Origin: Pararhodonellum marinum
GTDB taxonomy: Bacteria; Bacteroidota; Bacteroidia; Cytophagales; Cyclobacteriaceae
NCBI RefSeq assembly: GCF_015354735.1
Contig: NZ_JACEFJ010000004.1
Location: forward strand, 248,001 to 312,000
DNA: 64,000 bases
Reading direction: 5' to 3'
Part shown: in pieces, positions 23,964-33,196 of the stretch
How the letters are laid out: every line of letters starts with the position of its first letter
How positions within the stretch are numbered: the stretch's first letter is position 1
Made by a program: the position numbers and the translations under genes
The notes under the pieces: generated by a model
The model's database searches: none
What the model was told of the DNA's origin: nothing
What the model saw: only the letters and a program-made list of their open reading frames with translations

Positions 23964-26900
23964 ATGAAACAAGTGTACGCATTGTGCGGGTTATTTCTGC
24001 TGTTTCATGAAGGAGCAAATGCCATCGAAAATGATCGGTATGCTTCTGAAGCAGAAATTTCACATCTTTATTCAAGTCATCCTATGGTGACTGCCATGAA
24101 CCCCGAAATGATAGGAATTTCGGGAACCGTCACCGATGAAAACGGGGAACCATTTCCCGGAGTAACGGTATCGGTAAAAAACACCACCATCGGGGCAATT
24201 ACCGATTTGGATGGTCGCTACACCATCGATGTACCCGATGAAAACAGCATTCTGGTTTTTTCATTTATCGGCTTTTTATCCAAAGAAGAAGCCATTGCCG
24301 GACGTTCCATCATCAATGTGGCTCTGAGTCCTGATTTGGTGTCGTTGGGGGAGGTGGTTGTCACCGCACTGGGTATAGAAAAAGACACCAAAAAGCTCGG
24401 ATATTCTGTGACCGCAGTCAATACCGAAGAACTTGTGGTCAACCGGACCACCAATGTGATGGAGGCGCTTACCGGTAGGGTAGCAGGTTTGAACATTACT
24501 GCACCCGCGGCCGGAGCAGGTGCCAGTACACAGATTCGTTTACGTGGACAGTCCGCATTTGCCGGATCCAACAACGCACCGCTCATTGTGATCAACGGTT
24601 TGCCTCTGGATCAGGAAGCAAGGGGAGCCAACGGGGCTGGGCAACAGGCACAACGTGACCAAGGGGATAATTTACAGAACCTCAATCCAGATGACATTGA
24701 AAGCATGACTGTGCTGAAAGGGGCCACTGCGGCAGCGCTTTATGGAGCAAGGGCCGCTGCAGGTGCCATTATCATCACCACCAAGTCCGGGAAAAAAGAC
24801 GGTGGAATGGGAGTTGAATTCACCTCCAGCTTTACAACTATGGAACCTCTGAACTATATGGATGAAATTGTTCAGACCGAGTATGGTATAGGCACAGGCG
24901 GCAATCGCCCCATGACCCAAGGCGATGCGCAGACTTTTGGTCAGTTTGGTTTTGGTGCCCGATTGGATGGGGTGCCCACGATGAATTTTGATGGGGTTAT
25001 GAGGCCCTACTCCGCTTATCCCCATCAGTTGTTTGATTTTTTACGCAATGGATCAAATTTCACCAATACTGTAGCACTGTCAGGGGGAAGCGAAAGGGGA
25101 AGTTTCAGGGTTTCTTTTTCCGATACTGATGCAAAAGGGATTGTGCCCAACAATGAATACAGAAAGAGGATTTTCAATGTAGGCATCAACCATGACATCA
25201 CAAGTAAACTCAAGCTACAGTTGAATATCAATTATGCCAACGAAGAAAACATCAATCCCCCGCAGATCGGTACGCAGGGCGGAGGGGCTGTCAACTTCTT
25301 CACCAGAGTGGGTATTTCCACGCCAATTGAGGCATATAGGGAAAACTCTACCGATCCCGTTACCGGTGCTGAACTTAGGACAAATGGATTCCTTGGAACA
25401 ATCAACAACCCTTACTATGACATTCAAAACGGCCAATACTTCCACGATGACAGAAACCGCCTACTTGGAACAGCCACCCTGCGCTATCAAATCACAGATT
25501 GGCTTTTTGCCCAAGGAAGATACAATTATAACCGTGGGTCAAGTTTTCAGGAATGGAATGAATTGAATGGATCAGGAGCCACAAGTCTTTTTGCAGGAGA
25601 TGGTTCATACAGAGGAAGTTATAATATCAGACAGGGTGTATCGACTGATATAAATGCTGACTTTATCTTGGGTGCTTATAAAGAGTTCGGCAAATTAACC
25701 GTCGACGCAAATTTTGGAGGCAATACCTGGAGAGTACAGAACCAGTCAAACAATCAAACAGTGACCAATTTTACTGTCCCGAATCTCTATTCCATTGAAA
25801 ACGGTTCGGTAAGACAGCCTGGCTTTGGCTTCAGTGAATTCCGAGTCAATTCACTGTACGGCTGGGCAGAGTTTGGATATGATGATATGCTGTTCCTGAA
25901 CATAACAGGACGTCAGGATTGGTTTTCAGTGCTGGATCCTGCCAACAACAGTGCTTTTTATCCTTCAGTATCGGGAAGTTTCGTTTTCTCAGAGGCATTG
26001 AAAGGTTCAAGTTGGCTTTCATTCGGTAAGGTTAGAGCATCCTGGGCCATGGCAGGAAGAGAAAACGGTGCAAGTCCTTATCAGAACGTACTCAGATATT
26101 CCATCAACCCAAATCAGTTCAACGGTCAGACGATAGCTGGTATCAGCGGGACTTTAGCCCCAAATGCGTTGATCCAACCTTATAATGTTACAGAAAAAGA
26201 ACTTGGCGTTGAAATGAGGCTGTTCAACAACAAGGTGCTTTTTGATGTTGCTGTATTTGACAAAGTGACTGAAGATCAAATCATTGATGTCACCATTTCC
26301 AATGCATCAGGCTATAACAATTCAAGACAAAACCAGGCCTCATTAAGGAACAGTGGATTGGAAACTTTGATTGAAGTGACACCTATTCAAACCAGTGATT
26401 TCAGATGGACATCTTCCTGGAACAATTCCTACTTGTATACCAACGTACTGGATGTGGGTAATGAAAGTGGAACCCTTCTGGTGATCTTTTTCAATGGAAC
26501 AGGAAATGAGTTTCTTGGAGAACTGAGATACACCGAGGGGTTGGCGATGAACCAATTGTACACCAGAACTTACAGGAGAAATGAAGCCGGGCAGATCTTG
26601 GTAAATGATGATGGTCGCTTACTTGCCACTACAGGTGCTACGCCGGGAGCCGAGTTGACCAATGGATTTCTTCCCATAGGCAGTTCGATTCCTAAGTGGG
26701 TAGGAGGTTGGAACAACACTTTCACTTATAAAAAACTAAGCCTGGGTGTTCATATTGAATACAATTTTGGTGGTACCGTAATGTCAGCTACCCATTTAAA
26801 TATGCTTAGACAGGGCCATTCGAAACTGTCTTTGGAAGGCCGACGAGAAGGCGAAAACGGCATTATTGTTCCCAACAGCGTTTATGCAAGTTCGGGAGAA

Positions 26901-27239
26901 CCCAACACCACGGCGGTTACAAACCTTCAGGCTTTCTATGCCGACTACAGGAACCTTCAGATCGGAGACCCTTTTATTTTCAGCACTGATTTTATCAGGG
27001 TAAGAAATGTATCCCTAGCGTACAATCTTACGGATGCGGCGCGTAAAGTACCTTTCTTGAGTACTATAGGTGGTCTTACAGTGTCGGCAGCAGTCCGAAA
27101 CCTGGCATTCCTTCATAGGGACTTCGTAGGGTTGGATCCCGAAGCCATTCAGTCATCCGGCGACTTCAGGGCAGGATATGAAAACTCGTCACTTCCGACT
27201 ACCCGTAATTACAATTTCAGCTTAAACGTTAGATTTTAG
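23964..27239 (+). CDS. SusC/RagA-family TonB-linked outer-membrane transporter
   Basis: The ATG at 23964 gives 1091 residues and a signal peptide (LCGLFLLFHEGANA); the open frame starts 12 codons earlier without reason. A 25-residue stretch is followed by a carboxypeptidase-like regulatory domain (about 50-122: ISGTVTDENGEPFPGVTVSV), a TonB-dependent plug (about 128-250: LGEVVVTALGIEKDTKKLGY, RIRGQ-type LRLRGQS region) and a large barrel ending YNFSLNVRF. SusC proteins import large nutrients through the outer membrane with a SusD lid, driven by TonB. Its gene is followed 4 bases later by the SusD gene. The substrate is unknown. Confidence 0.96.
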   Translation: MKQVYALCGLFLLFHEGANAIENDRYASEAEISHLYSSHPMVTAMNPEMIGISGTVTDENGEPFPGVTVSVKNTTIGAITDLDGRYTIDVPDENSILVFSFIGFLSKEEAIAGRSIINVALSPDLVSLGEVVVTALGIEKDTKKLGYSVTAVNTEELVVNRTTNVMEALTGRVAGLNITAPAAGAGASTQIRLRGQSAFAGSNNAPLIVINGLPLDQEARGANGAGQQAQRDQGDNLQNLNPDDIESMTVLKGATAAALYGARAAAGAIIITTKSGKKDGGMGVEFTSSFTTMEPLNYMDEIVQTEYGIGTGGNRPMTQGDAQTFGQFGFGARLDGVPTMNFDGVMRPYSAYPHQLFDFLRNGSNFTNTVALSGGSERGSFRVSFSDTDAKGIVPNNEYRKRIFNVGINHDITSKLKLQLNINYANEENINPPQIGTQGGGAVNFFTRVGISTPIEAYRENSTDPVTGAELRTNGFLGTINNPYYDIQNGQYFHDDRNRLLGTATLRYQITDWLFAQGRYNYNRGSSFQEWNELNGSGATSLFAGDGSYRGSYNIRQGVSTDINADFILGAYKEFGKLTVDANFGGNTWRVQNQSNNQTVTNFTVPNLYSIENGSVRQPGFGFSEFRVNSLYGWAEFGYDDMLFLNITGRQDWFSVLDPANNSAFYPSVSGSFVFSEALKGSSWLSFGKVRASWAMAGRENGASPYQNVLRYSINPNQFNGQTIAGISGTLAPNALIQPYNVTEKELGVEMRLFNNKVLFDVAVFDKVTEDQIIDVTISNASGYNNSRQNQASLRNSGLETLIEVTPIQTSDFRWTSSWNNSYLYTNVLDVGNESGTLLVIFFNGTGNEFLGELRYTEGLAMNQLYTRTYRRNEAGQILVNDDGRLLATTGATPGAELTNGFLPIGSSIPKWVGGWNNTFTYKKLSLGVHIEYNFGGTVMSATHLNMLRQGHSKLSLEGRREGENGIIVPNSVYASSGEPNTTAVTNLQAFYADYRNLQIGDPFIFSTDFIRVRNVSLAYNLTDAARKVPFLSTIGGLTVSAAVRNLAFLHRDFVGLDPEAIQSSGDFRAGYENSSLPTTRNYNFSLNVRF

Positions 27240-27243
27240 AATT

Positions 27244-28800
27244 ATGAAAAAGCTAAAAAATTATATAATCGTATCTGCTGTTCTGCTGAGCACACTAGGC
27301 TGTGATAAGGATTTTGTTGAAATCAACACAGACCCCTATGCGGTAACGGTAATTAATCCTGCGCTTTTGTTTGCAGGAGCACAACGGACTCCACTTGGAG
27401 GTTGGGAAGATGAACACACCATCGTCCAACATTTTGTGAACCCTTACAACCAGGGTGCTACACTCGGTTTTAATTTCAACGAGGACATTGATCTCAGGAG
27501 TTCCGGAAGATGGAATTCGGCTTATTCCGGTCCCGGACATGTGAGACTTATGGTTCAGGCATTGGAAATTTTAGGTGAAGATACCGACCGGGTCAATCTG
27601 AAAAGCATGATCCGCATATGGAAAGCCCAGGTGTTTATGGGTTTGGTGGATGCTTATGGAAATGTTCCCTATTCCGAAGCAGGAAAGGCAGTTATCGAAC
27701 AGATTTTCTTTCCTGTATATGACATTGATGAAGCCATCTACGATGACCTGTACAGTGAGCTCACCGGTGCCTTGGCGGCATTAAATCCAGGGGCTGATTT
27801 TGTTTCGGAGGACCTTTTTTATGGTGCAAACAGTGAAAACCCTTCAGCCAATGCGACGGTACAGGTGGAAAAGTGGAGAAAACTTGGCAATTCTCTGCTG
27901 TTGAGATTGGGCATGCGCTATTCCAAAGTCAATCCTTCCAAGGCCCAGTCTATTGTGGCAGAAGCATTTGCAGGAGGGGTGATGACTTCCAATGATGACA
28001 ATGCTTATGTGAAATACGATGGATCATTGTTTACACAGGGAGCCAACAATGGCTTGCGCGACTTTTCCTACTTCTATTATGCAGCTGAGCCTTTTGTGGA
28101 ACAGTTGAAGTCAACCAATGATCCGCGTGCCCAGTTTATTCTGGCGAATTTTACCGATCCGGCGGCGGTGGTAAATGATCCGGAACCTGATACGGAGCTG
28201 GCCAATCAGTTTGGTGTACCCATTGGGGTGATCAGTACAGATCTTGCCGATCCAAACGGGCCTTACAGAGGCAGTCGGTTAGGTGGTCTGAACTATTCTC
28301 AGATGAATATATGGGCGATAGCTTCACCTGCAGCCCCGGATTTTTGGGTTACTTATGCCCAGACCTCTTTACTTCTGGCAGAAGCAGCTCACAGAGGTTG
28401 GGTAAGCGGTGACGTACGCACCTATTATGAAAATGCCATCAGGGCAGACATGCAGGTGTATGAACTATACCCTGCAACCTCGCCGATCACTGACGCGGAA
28501 ATCAACGCCTATCTCAATGAACCGGGAGTGCTTTTCGATGCAGGAAGGGCGCTGGAGCTCATCAATACCCAATACTGGGTAGTAAATCTCAGAAACGGTG
28601 GTGAAGCCTGGGCCAATTTCAGAAGAAGTGGATATCCTGATTTGCAGCCTAATCTCTTCAATAACAACCTGAACGGAGGATTCGTAAGAAGAATGTCTTA
28701 CCCTGACCGTGAAGCTTCTGCAAATGCCCAAAGCTATGCGGCTGCAATTGCTATCAGGCCCAATGATTTGGTTTCCAGGGTTTTCTGGGATACGCAATGA
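27244..28800 (+). CDS. SusD/RagB-family surface lipoprotein
   Basis: A 518-residue lipoprotein with lipobox cysteine 20 (LLSTLGCDKDF). It shows the SusD pattern: FVEINTDPYAVTVINPALLF, IWKAQVFMGLVDAYGNVPYS, VEKWRKLGNSLLLRLGMRYS, and a C-terminal NTQYWVVNLRNGGEAWANFR. It is of the SusD-like group that starts with an "INTDP" motif. It would form the extracellular lid of the transporter encoded 4 bases upstream. A strong terminator follows, so SusC and SusD probably form a two-gene transcript. Confidence 0.95.
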   Translation: MKKLKNYIIVSAVLLSTLGCDKDFVEINTDPYAVTVINPALLFAGAQRTPLGGWEDEHTIVQHFVNPYNQGATLGFNFNEDIDLRSSGRWNSAYSGPGHVRLMVQALEILGEDTDRVNLKSMIRIWKAQVFMGLVDAYGNVPYSEAGKAVIEQIFFPVYDIDEAIYDDLYSELTGALAALNPGADFVSEDLFYGANSENPSANATVQVEKWRKLGNSLLLRLGMRYSKVNPSKAQSIVAEAFAGGVMTSNDDNAYVKYDGSLFTQGANNGLRDFSYFYYAAEPFVEQLKSTNDPRAQFILANFTDPAAVVNDPEPDTELANQFGVPIGVISTDLADPNGPYRGSRLGGLNYSQMNIWAIASPAAPDFWVTYAQTSLLLAEAAHRGWVSGDVRTYYENAIRADMQVYELYPATSPITDAEINAYLNEPGVLFDAGRALELINTQYWVVNLRNGGEAWANFRRSGYPDLQPNLFNNNLNGGFVRRMSYPDREASANAQSYAAAIAIRPNDLVSRVFWDTQ

Positions 28801-28828
28801 CCTTGATAACTAGTAAATAAATCTCAAT

Positions 28829-28867
28829 TAAAAAGGCGGCTTGATTCAATCAAACCGCCTTTTTTTA
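28829..28867 (+). terminator. Rho-independent terminator of the SusCD operon
   Basis: A stem AAGGCGGCTTGA / TCAAACCGCCTT with one mismatch and a 4-base loop is followed by a run of T. It lies about 30 bases beyond the SusD stop codon. Confidence 0.93.
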
Positions 28868-29083
28868 TCGCCTGATTCCTGTTTTGATAGGGACTTTCCT
28901 TACAATGGTTCAGGTAACAATCAAGGAAAACACCTCTGTCTAATCTGAATGCTGTGTTTTTATCTTGTGGACCATTATAAAAACTGATTATCCATACTAT
29001 TACTCGAAAAAGTAATGAACCTGATAGACATAAGGATCTACTAAATACAATATCCTTATATCACCATCACCCATTTTCAGCGG

Positions 29084-30298
29084 CTATTTTTTGTCATCGT
29101 CCCCCATGACATCATAGCCTCTCCATTTGAATTCCTTAGCCAGTGAGGAGGCTGCGGGCCAGGCAATATCATGCTGTTTGCTTGCCACCCATTTTCTCCG
29201 GTTTTCCTCTGTATCAAATGAAATCATGATCTGGTAGTTGTAGGTGGTAGGTTCTGCCTCAATTTCTTTGGCAATTTTTTCCGGAAAAAGTCTCAACAAT
29301 TTGGACCCCAGATAGCCAGTCTGAAGAACCATGGCAGGAACATAGATGGAATAATACATTTCTTCAAAAGCTTTGGCATTGGCCTTGTCTACCACAAAGT
29401 CCATTTGTAAGACCATTGCTTTTGGGTTTTCCAGCGGTTTTTCAATGGTGCGACCACTCTGTTTGGCAGGAAGGATTCCAATCACCAAAATTTCAAGATC
29501 CTCAGATCCTTCATTGGAAAAAGTAAGGGTTTCACCCAATGAGCCAAAAAAGGCAACATGAGATTGGATACTGCCCTTATCGGAACCAATTGCCACAGTT
29601 CCAGTTCCATTGGTCACATAATACACTTCTTCAAGACCTTCAAGTTTACGGATCACCTCTTTGCTTCCAGAAGGGATGAGCACATGGTCAACATGGTTCC
29701 AGTCTGACCTAAAAACCTCCGGGCCTAGTATCCTTCGGTAGCGGACATTTTCTCCTTCATACGCAGTGGTATTGGCTCGAAGCTTTTCCTTGTCCAGTTG
29801 GCCATTGACAAAAGTGGGGATGGGGTCTATTGCTGCTCCTTCACGGGTATCTCCCAAGTCGAAAGCATCTCCTCTGCCTTTGACACTGCTCACGGCAAAA
29901 TTGAGCCAGGTTAATCCTTCCTCTGAGGGATTGAATATACCATGGGAACTCCCCATTTTACAAGGGACAATTGCCGGTGCTTTAATCCTTGAGGTTCGGC
30001 CATTGATGGTGAATTCGGCCTCCCCATCCAGGATCACGAACATTTCTTCGATGGAATGATGAAAATGGTGGCCTATGCCTGACCTTCCTTCTATCCTTCC
30101 AGCATGAAGGTAAAGAAAGTTAGATGCCAAATCATTTCGGCCTATCAATTGCGTAAAACCCATCTTTCCGGCGCCATCATGGACAGCGGAGAGCTCTCTA
30201 TACTTCTCGGGATCATTCGGAACTATCCGTTCATGTATAGCCTGTGCGAAGGAGTCTACTGATATCAGTATCAATAGAAATATCATCAATCTTTTCAT
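29084..30298 (-). CDS. Exported cupin protein with a C-terminal ferredoxin-like domain
   Basis: A 404-residue protein with a signal peptide (LLILISVDSFAQA). The first cupin (about 55-135) has a candidate metal site, GHHFHHSIEEMFVILDGEAE. The second cupin (about 195-275) contains IRKLEGLEEVYYVTNGTGTV. The last about 110 residues (VDKANAKAFEEMYYSIYVPA, YQIMISFDTEENRRKWVASK) look like a dimeric alpha-beta barrel of the EthD/antibiotic-monooxygenase kind. The reaction is unknown. It is encoded 60 bases downstream of the PQQ dehydrogenase gene and probably shares its transcript. Confidence 0.83.
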   Translation of the reverse strand: MKRLMIFLLILISVDSFAQAIHERIVPNDPEKYRELSAVHDGAGKMGFTQLIGRNDLASNFLYLHAGRIEGRSGIGHHFHHSIEEMFVILDGEAEFTINGRTSRIKAPAIVPCKMGSSHGIFNPSEEGLTWLNFAVSSVKGRGDAFDLGDTREGAAIDPIPTFVNGQLDKEKLRANTTAYEGENVRYRRILGPEVFRSDWNHVDHVLIPSGSKEVIRKLEGLEEVYYVTNGTGTVAIGSDKGSIQSHVAFFGSLGETLTFSNEGSEDLEILVIGILPAKQSGRTIEKPLENPKAMVLQMDFVVDKANAKAFEEMYYSIYVPAMVLQTGYLGSKLLRLFPEKIAKEIEAEPTTYNYQIMISFDTEENRRKWVASKQHDIAWPAASSLAKEFKWRGYDVMGDDDKK

Positions 30299-30358
30299 AG
30301 AAGTGCTAGGTTTGGTTTATTTGAAATAATCCTATTTTCAATAATGTCGGTCATGGTC

Positions 30359-32611
30359 TTACTTTGCTTCAGGTATAGCATAAACCACGTATCCTTTGGG
30401 CAATGCACCGGGTTTCTTGGAATGGTCGTAGCTGTCTCTGGTAAAATTGGAGGTTGCATTGATGACGAGAAATTCCTTTCCCTTGTGCTTGTATATACTC
30501 GGCTGGGCATTTACCTCATGACTTAGGGTGGTTTCCCAGAGAAGATCTCCATTATCTGCATCAAAAGCATACAATTTGCCCCCTTTGGCAGTGGCAAAGA
30601 CGATTCCCGTTGAAGTGACAATCATTCCTTTTCTCAATACGCCACCAGGAGCACCTTTACTTTGGTCTCCCTGAACATAGAGGGAATCCTGACCGATGGG
30701 TTTGCGCCATTTGATGGTGCCTTCATTTAAATCATAAGCAACTAGGGAAGACCAAGGTGGTGCAGCTAGCCCAGGCCATTCCAGTCCATAATCAGTGGTA
30801 TATCGGACATCAGGATGGTCTACATTTTCAGGATAATCCGTCATGGCAGCACCTCTTGTTGTGTCGGGTTTTATCGTGGCTCCGCCAGAAGCGACCACAG
30901 GCCCTTCGGGTGGACTGGTATCCATATTTCTTCTAAAGTTAAAACTTCTAGGGTTGCCACCAAGGTATCGGTACAGGGCCCGGAGGGTTTCTTCGTCTAC
31001 ATGGACAAATCCTGGCATTTGACCTTTGCCATTGGTTATGGTGTTTTTGAATTCATCATAGAACAGTTGCTCTCCGATATTCAACAGGGAGGGTCCTGAT
31101 CCCCCAGACATGTCCGCGCCGTGGCAGGTCTGACATGAACTCGCATAGAGGGATTTCACCCTCTGGATTTCATTGTCCGACAAGTTTATTTTTGGGGGTT
31201 CTACTTTTTTCAGTTGGTAGATCGACACGTGTTCTTGAGTTTGTACATACAGAATTCCCCGATCGGGATCTGAAGCAGTGTTCCCGTAGTTGGAACCGCC
31301 CAAAGCGCCTGGCATCATCACAGTTTCATACTTATCGGACGGGGGAACAAAGAGCCCTGATTTTGCACTTTCCAACCTTTCCAGCCAAAAGTTTCTGACA
31401 CTGTCTGGAAAATGTGGATTCAGGTTTTCTTTGGTGACTTCATGCTTAGTAAAGCTAGGAAGGGAGGGAATGGGTTGAGTAGGCCACGCCTCTTCTCCTG
31501 GCATATCACTGCTTGGAAATGGTGTTTCTTCAATGGGAAAAATCGGCTCGCCGGTAACCCTGTCAAAAACAAATACAAATCCATGTTTGGTGGCCACAGC
31601 CACCACGTCAATGGTTTTACCATCTTTGTTGATAGTGAGCAACTGTGGTGCGGGTGAAAGATCATAATCCCAAAGGTCATGGTGAACGGTCTGGTAATGC
31701 CAAAGTCTTTTCCCCGTCTTGGCGTCTAAGGCCACCAGTGAATTTCCGAATAAATTGCTGCCAATCCGGTCTACGCCATAATAATCATATGTAGGCGATC
31801 CCACAGGAAGATAAGCGATTCCTCTTTCCGTATCTACAGAAATTTCACTCCATACATTCACTCCTCCCACATATTTGTAAGCATCTTTTGGCCAGGTATC
31901 ATAACCAAATTCACCAGGGTGGGGGATAGTATGAAATATCCATTCCATTTCTCCTGTCAACAGATTATAGGCCCTGACATGTCCGGGAGGAGAAAAATAA
32001 TTTTCTCCCGGTGCTGATCCGATGATGATCAGGTTGTCATAAATAACCCCGGGCATCAAAGGTTGAATCCTGCGGATGGAGGTATGGTCCCTGTCCAAAC
32101 CTTTTCGAAGGTCAACGTAACCATTTTCCCCGAAACTCAATATGGACTGGCCTGTGATGGCATCTATGGCCTGAATGGTATTGTTGATGGTAAATATCAG
32201 TCGCTTGTCTTTTTTATCTTTACTTTCCCAGTAATTGAGGCCCCTTCTGGTTAAGCCCATTAAGCCAGCATGAATCCAAATTTCTTCACCGGTCTCCACG
32301 TGGACAGCTATCAATGAAGAATTTTTACCCATGACATACATGGTAGTATCTACGATGATGGGACTGAAAAAATAAGGCATTTCATCACCTGTGGGATAAA
32401 CCCAAGCGACTTCCAATTGAGAAACATTTTCTTTGGTGATTTGGTCCGATTTGAAATATTTGGATTGATCGGGTGAGCCACCATAATGGGTCCAGGTGGT
32501 GTGTTGGGGTATCCCTTTGTCCTTGCTGCATCCGAATATTAGGACCAAGGAAACAAAAATGAAAACGATCCGACCCATTTTAATCGAAAATTTTTGTTGG
32601 TATTTCATCAT
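30359..32611 (-). CDS. PQQ-dependent dehydrogenase lipoprotein with inserted cytochrome c domain
   Basis: A 750-residue quinoprotein with lipobox cysteine 28 (LIFGCSK). The eight-bladed propeller begins at about residue 38 (TWTHYGGSPDQSKYFKSDQI) and resumes after a cytochrome c insert (about 475-560). The insert holds the haem site SSCQTCHGADMSGG (Cys493, Cys496, His497) and a likely Met ligand in GKGQMPGFV. Repeats such as GEEIWIHAGL, GKRLWHYQTVHHDLWDYDLS and GDLLWETTL are typical of membrane-type glucose dehydrogenase relatives. It would oxidise a sugar or alcohol in the periplasm and pass electrons to its own haem. No PQQ biosynthesis genes are in the window. Its neighbours are SusCD and the exported cupin. 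Confidence 0.93.
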   Translation of the reverse strand: MMKYQQKFSIKMGRIVFIFVSLVLIFGCSKDKGIPQHTTWTHYGGSPDQSKYFKSDQITKENVSQLEVAWVYPTGDEMPYFFSPIIVDTTMYVMGKNSSLIAVHVETGEEIWIHAGLMGLTRRGLNYWESKDKKDKRLIFTINNTIQAIDAITGQSILSFGENGYVDLRKGLDRDHTSIRRIQPLMPGVIYDNLIIIGSAPGENYFSPPGHVRAYNLLTGEMEWIFHTIPHPGEFGYDTWPKDAYKYVGGVNVWSEISVDTERGIAYLPVGSPTYDYYGVDRIGSNLFGNSLVALDAKTGKRLWHYQTVHHDLWDYDLSPAPQLLTINKDGKTIDVVAVATKHGFVFVFDRVTGEPIFPIEETPFPSSDMPGEEAWPTQPIPSLPSFTKHEVTKENLNPHFPDSVRNFWLERLESAKSGLFVPPSDKYETVMMPGALGGSNYGNTASDPDRGILYVQTQEHVSIYQLKKVEPPKINLSDNEIQRVKSLYASSCQTCHGADMSGGSGPSLLNIGEQLFYDEFKNTITNGKGQMPGFVHVDEETLRALYRYLGGNPRSFNFRRNMDTSPPEGPVVASGGATIKPDTTRGAAMTDYPENVDHPDVRYTTDYGLEWPGLAAPPWSSLVAYDLNEGTIKWRKPIGQDSLYVQGDQSKGAPGGVLRKGMIVTSTGIVFATAKGGKLYAFDADNGDLLWETTLSHEVNAQPSIYKHKGKEFLVINATSNFTRDSYDHSKKPGALPKGYVVYAIPEAK

Positions 32612-32979
32612 TTCATTAATAGGTTATTTTAGGTTAATAGGCTTTTAGGCACTTAGCCATCACGTTCTTATTGGGTCTTGGCGTTTTCTATATAATCATT
32701 TCATGATCAATAGCATTAAGGCATTGTGCAAAGTATAAAATTATCGTGGTAAGATGATTTTAGCAAGAAAGCTGAATGGCATATTGACCGCTTATAATAC
32801 TTTTAATGTTTTTTTCACACTTATTTTATTGCTGTCCTGATTTTTCAAGCCCTTGGTGAGGAAGGTGAATGGTAATTTGGAATTTTTCTTAGGAATAATC
32901 ATTTCACCCCATGATTTTATATTCAGATAGAATATCATAAAAACCCTTATTTGGAGAGAAACTTGGGGGATTGGTGTAA

Positions 32980-33016
32980 ATAAAAGAAAAGCCCATAACC
33001 TGATCTGGCCATGGGC
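32980..33016 (-). terminator. Rho-independent terminator of the SRPBCC-VOC gene
   Basis: GCCCAT (32991-32996) pairs with ATGGGC (33011-33016), with an inner CC/GG pair after a mismatch. On the minus strand the stem runs into a T-rich tail (TTTTCTTTTA). Repeat copy 3 lies between this hairpin and the stop codon at 33197, so the repeat would be transcribed as the 3' untranslated part. Confidence 0.75.
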
Positions 33017-33028
33017 ATTTAAATTATT

Positions 33029-33182
33029 TGTATTTACGCAATGATGCCAATAAATTGGTAATTCAATTTAATTCTCCACAGCAAAATGAAATGTCCATTA
33101 CATCCGGCTTCCGACTTCGAGCTTCCGACCCGTTTGAGGAAGAGTATAGGGTTACTGGCAAAGAAGCGGATAACCATTTTAA
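33029..33182 (+). repeat. Dispersed intergenic repeat, copy 3
   Basis: Blocks GCAATGATGCCAATAAATTG, GGCTTCCGACTTCGAGCTTC and GGCAAAGAAGCGGATAACCA match the other copies. This is the most diverged copy in the left block. It lies right behind the stop codon of the SRPBCC-VOC gene. The minus-strand peptide frame is shifted relative to copies 1 and 4. Confidence 0.85.
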
Positions 33183-33196
33183 ATTATGTGGGATTT

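Larger units (their letters stand above)
32612..33196. other. Intergenic region with repeat copy 3 and a terminator
   Basis: These 585 bases hold the presumed promoter of the PQQ dehydrogenase gene on the left, a terminator at 32980-33016 and repeat copy 3 at 33029-33182. Nothing else was recognised. Confidence 0.6.
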
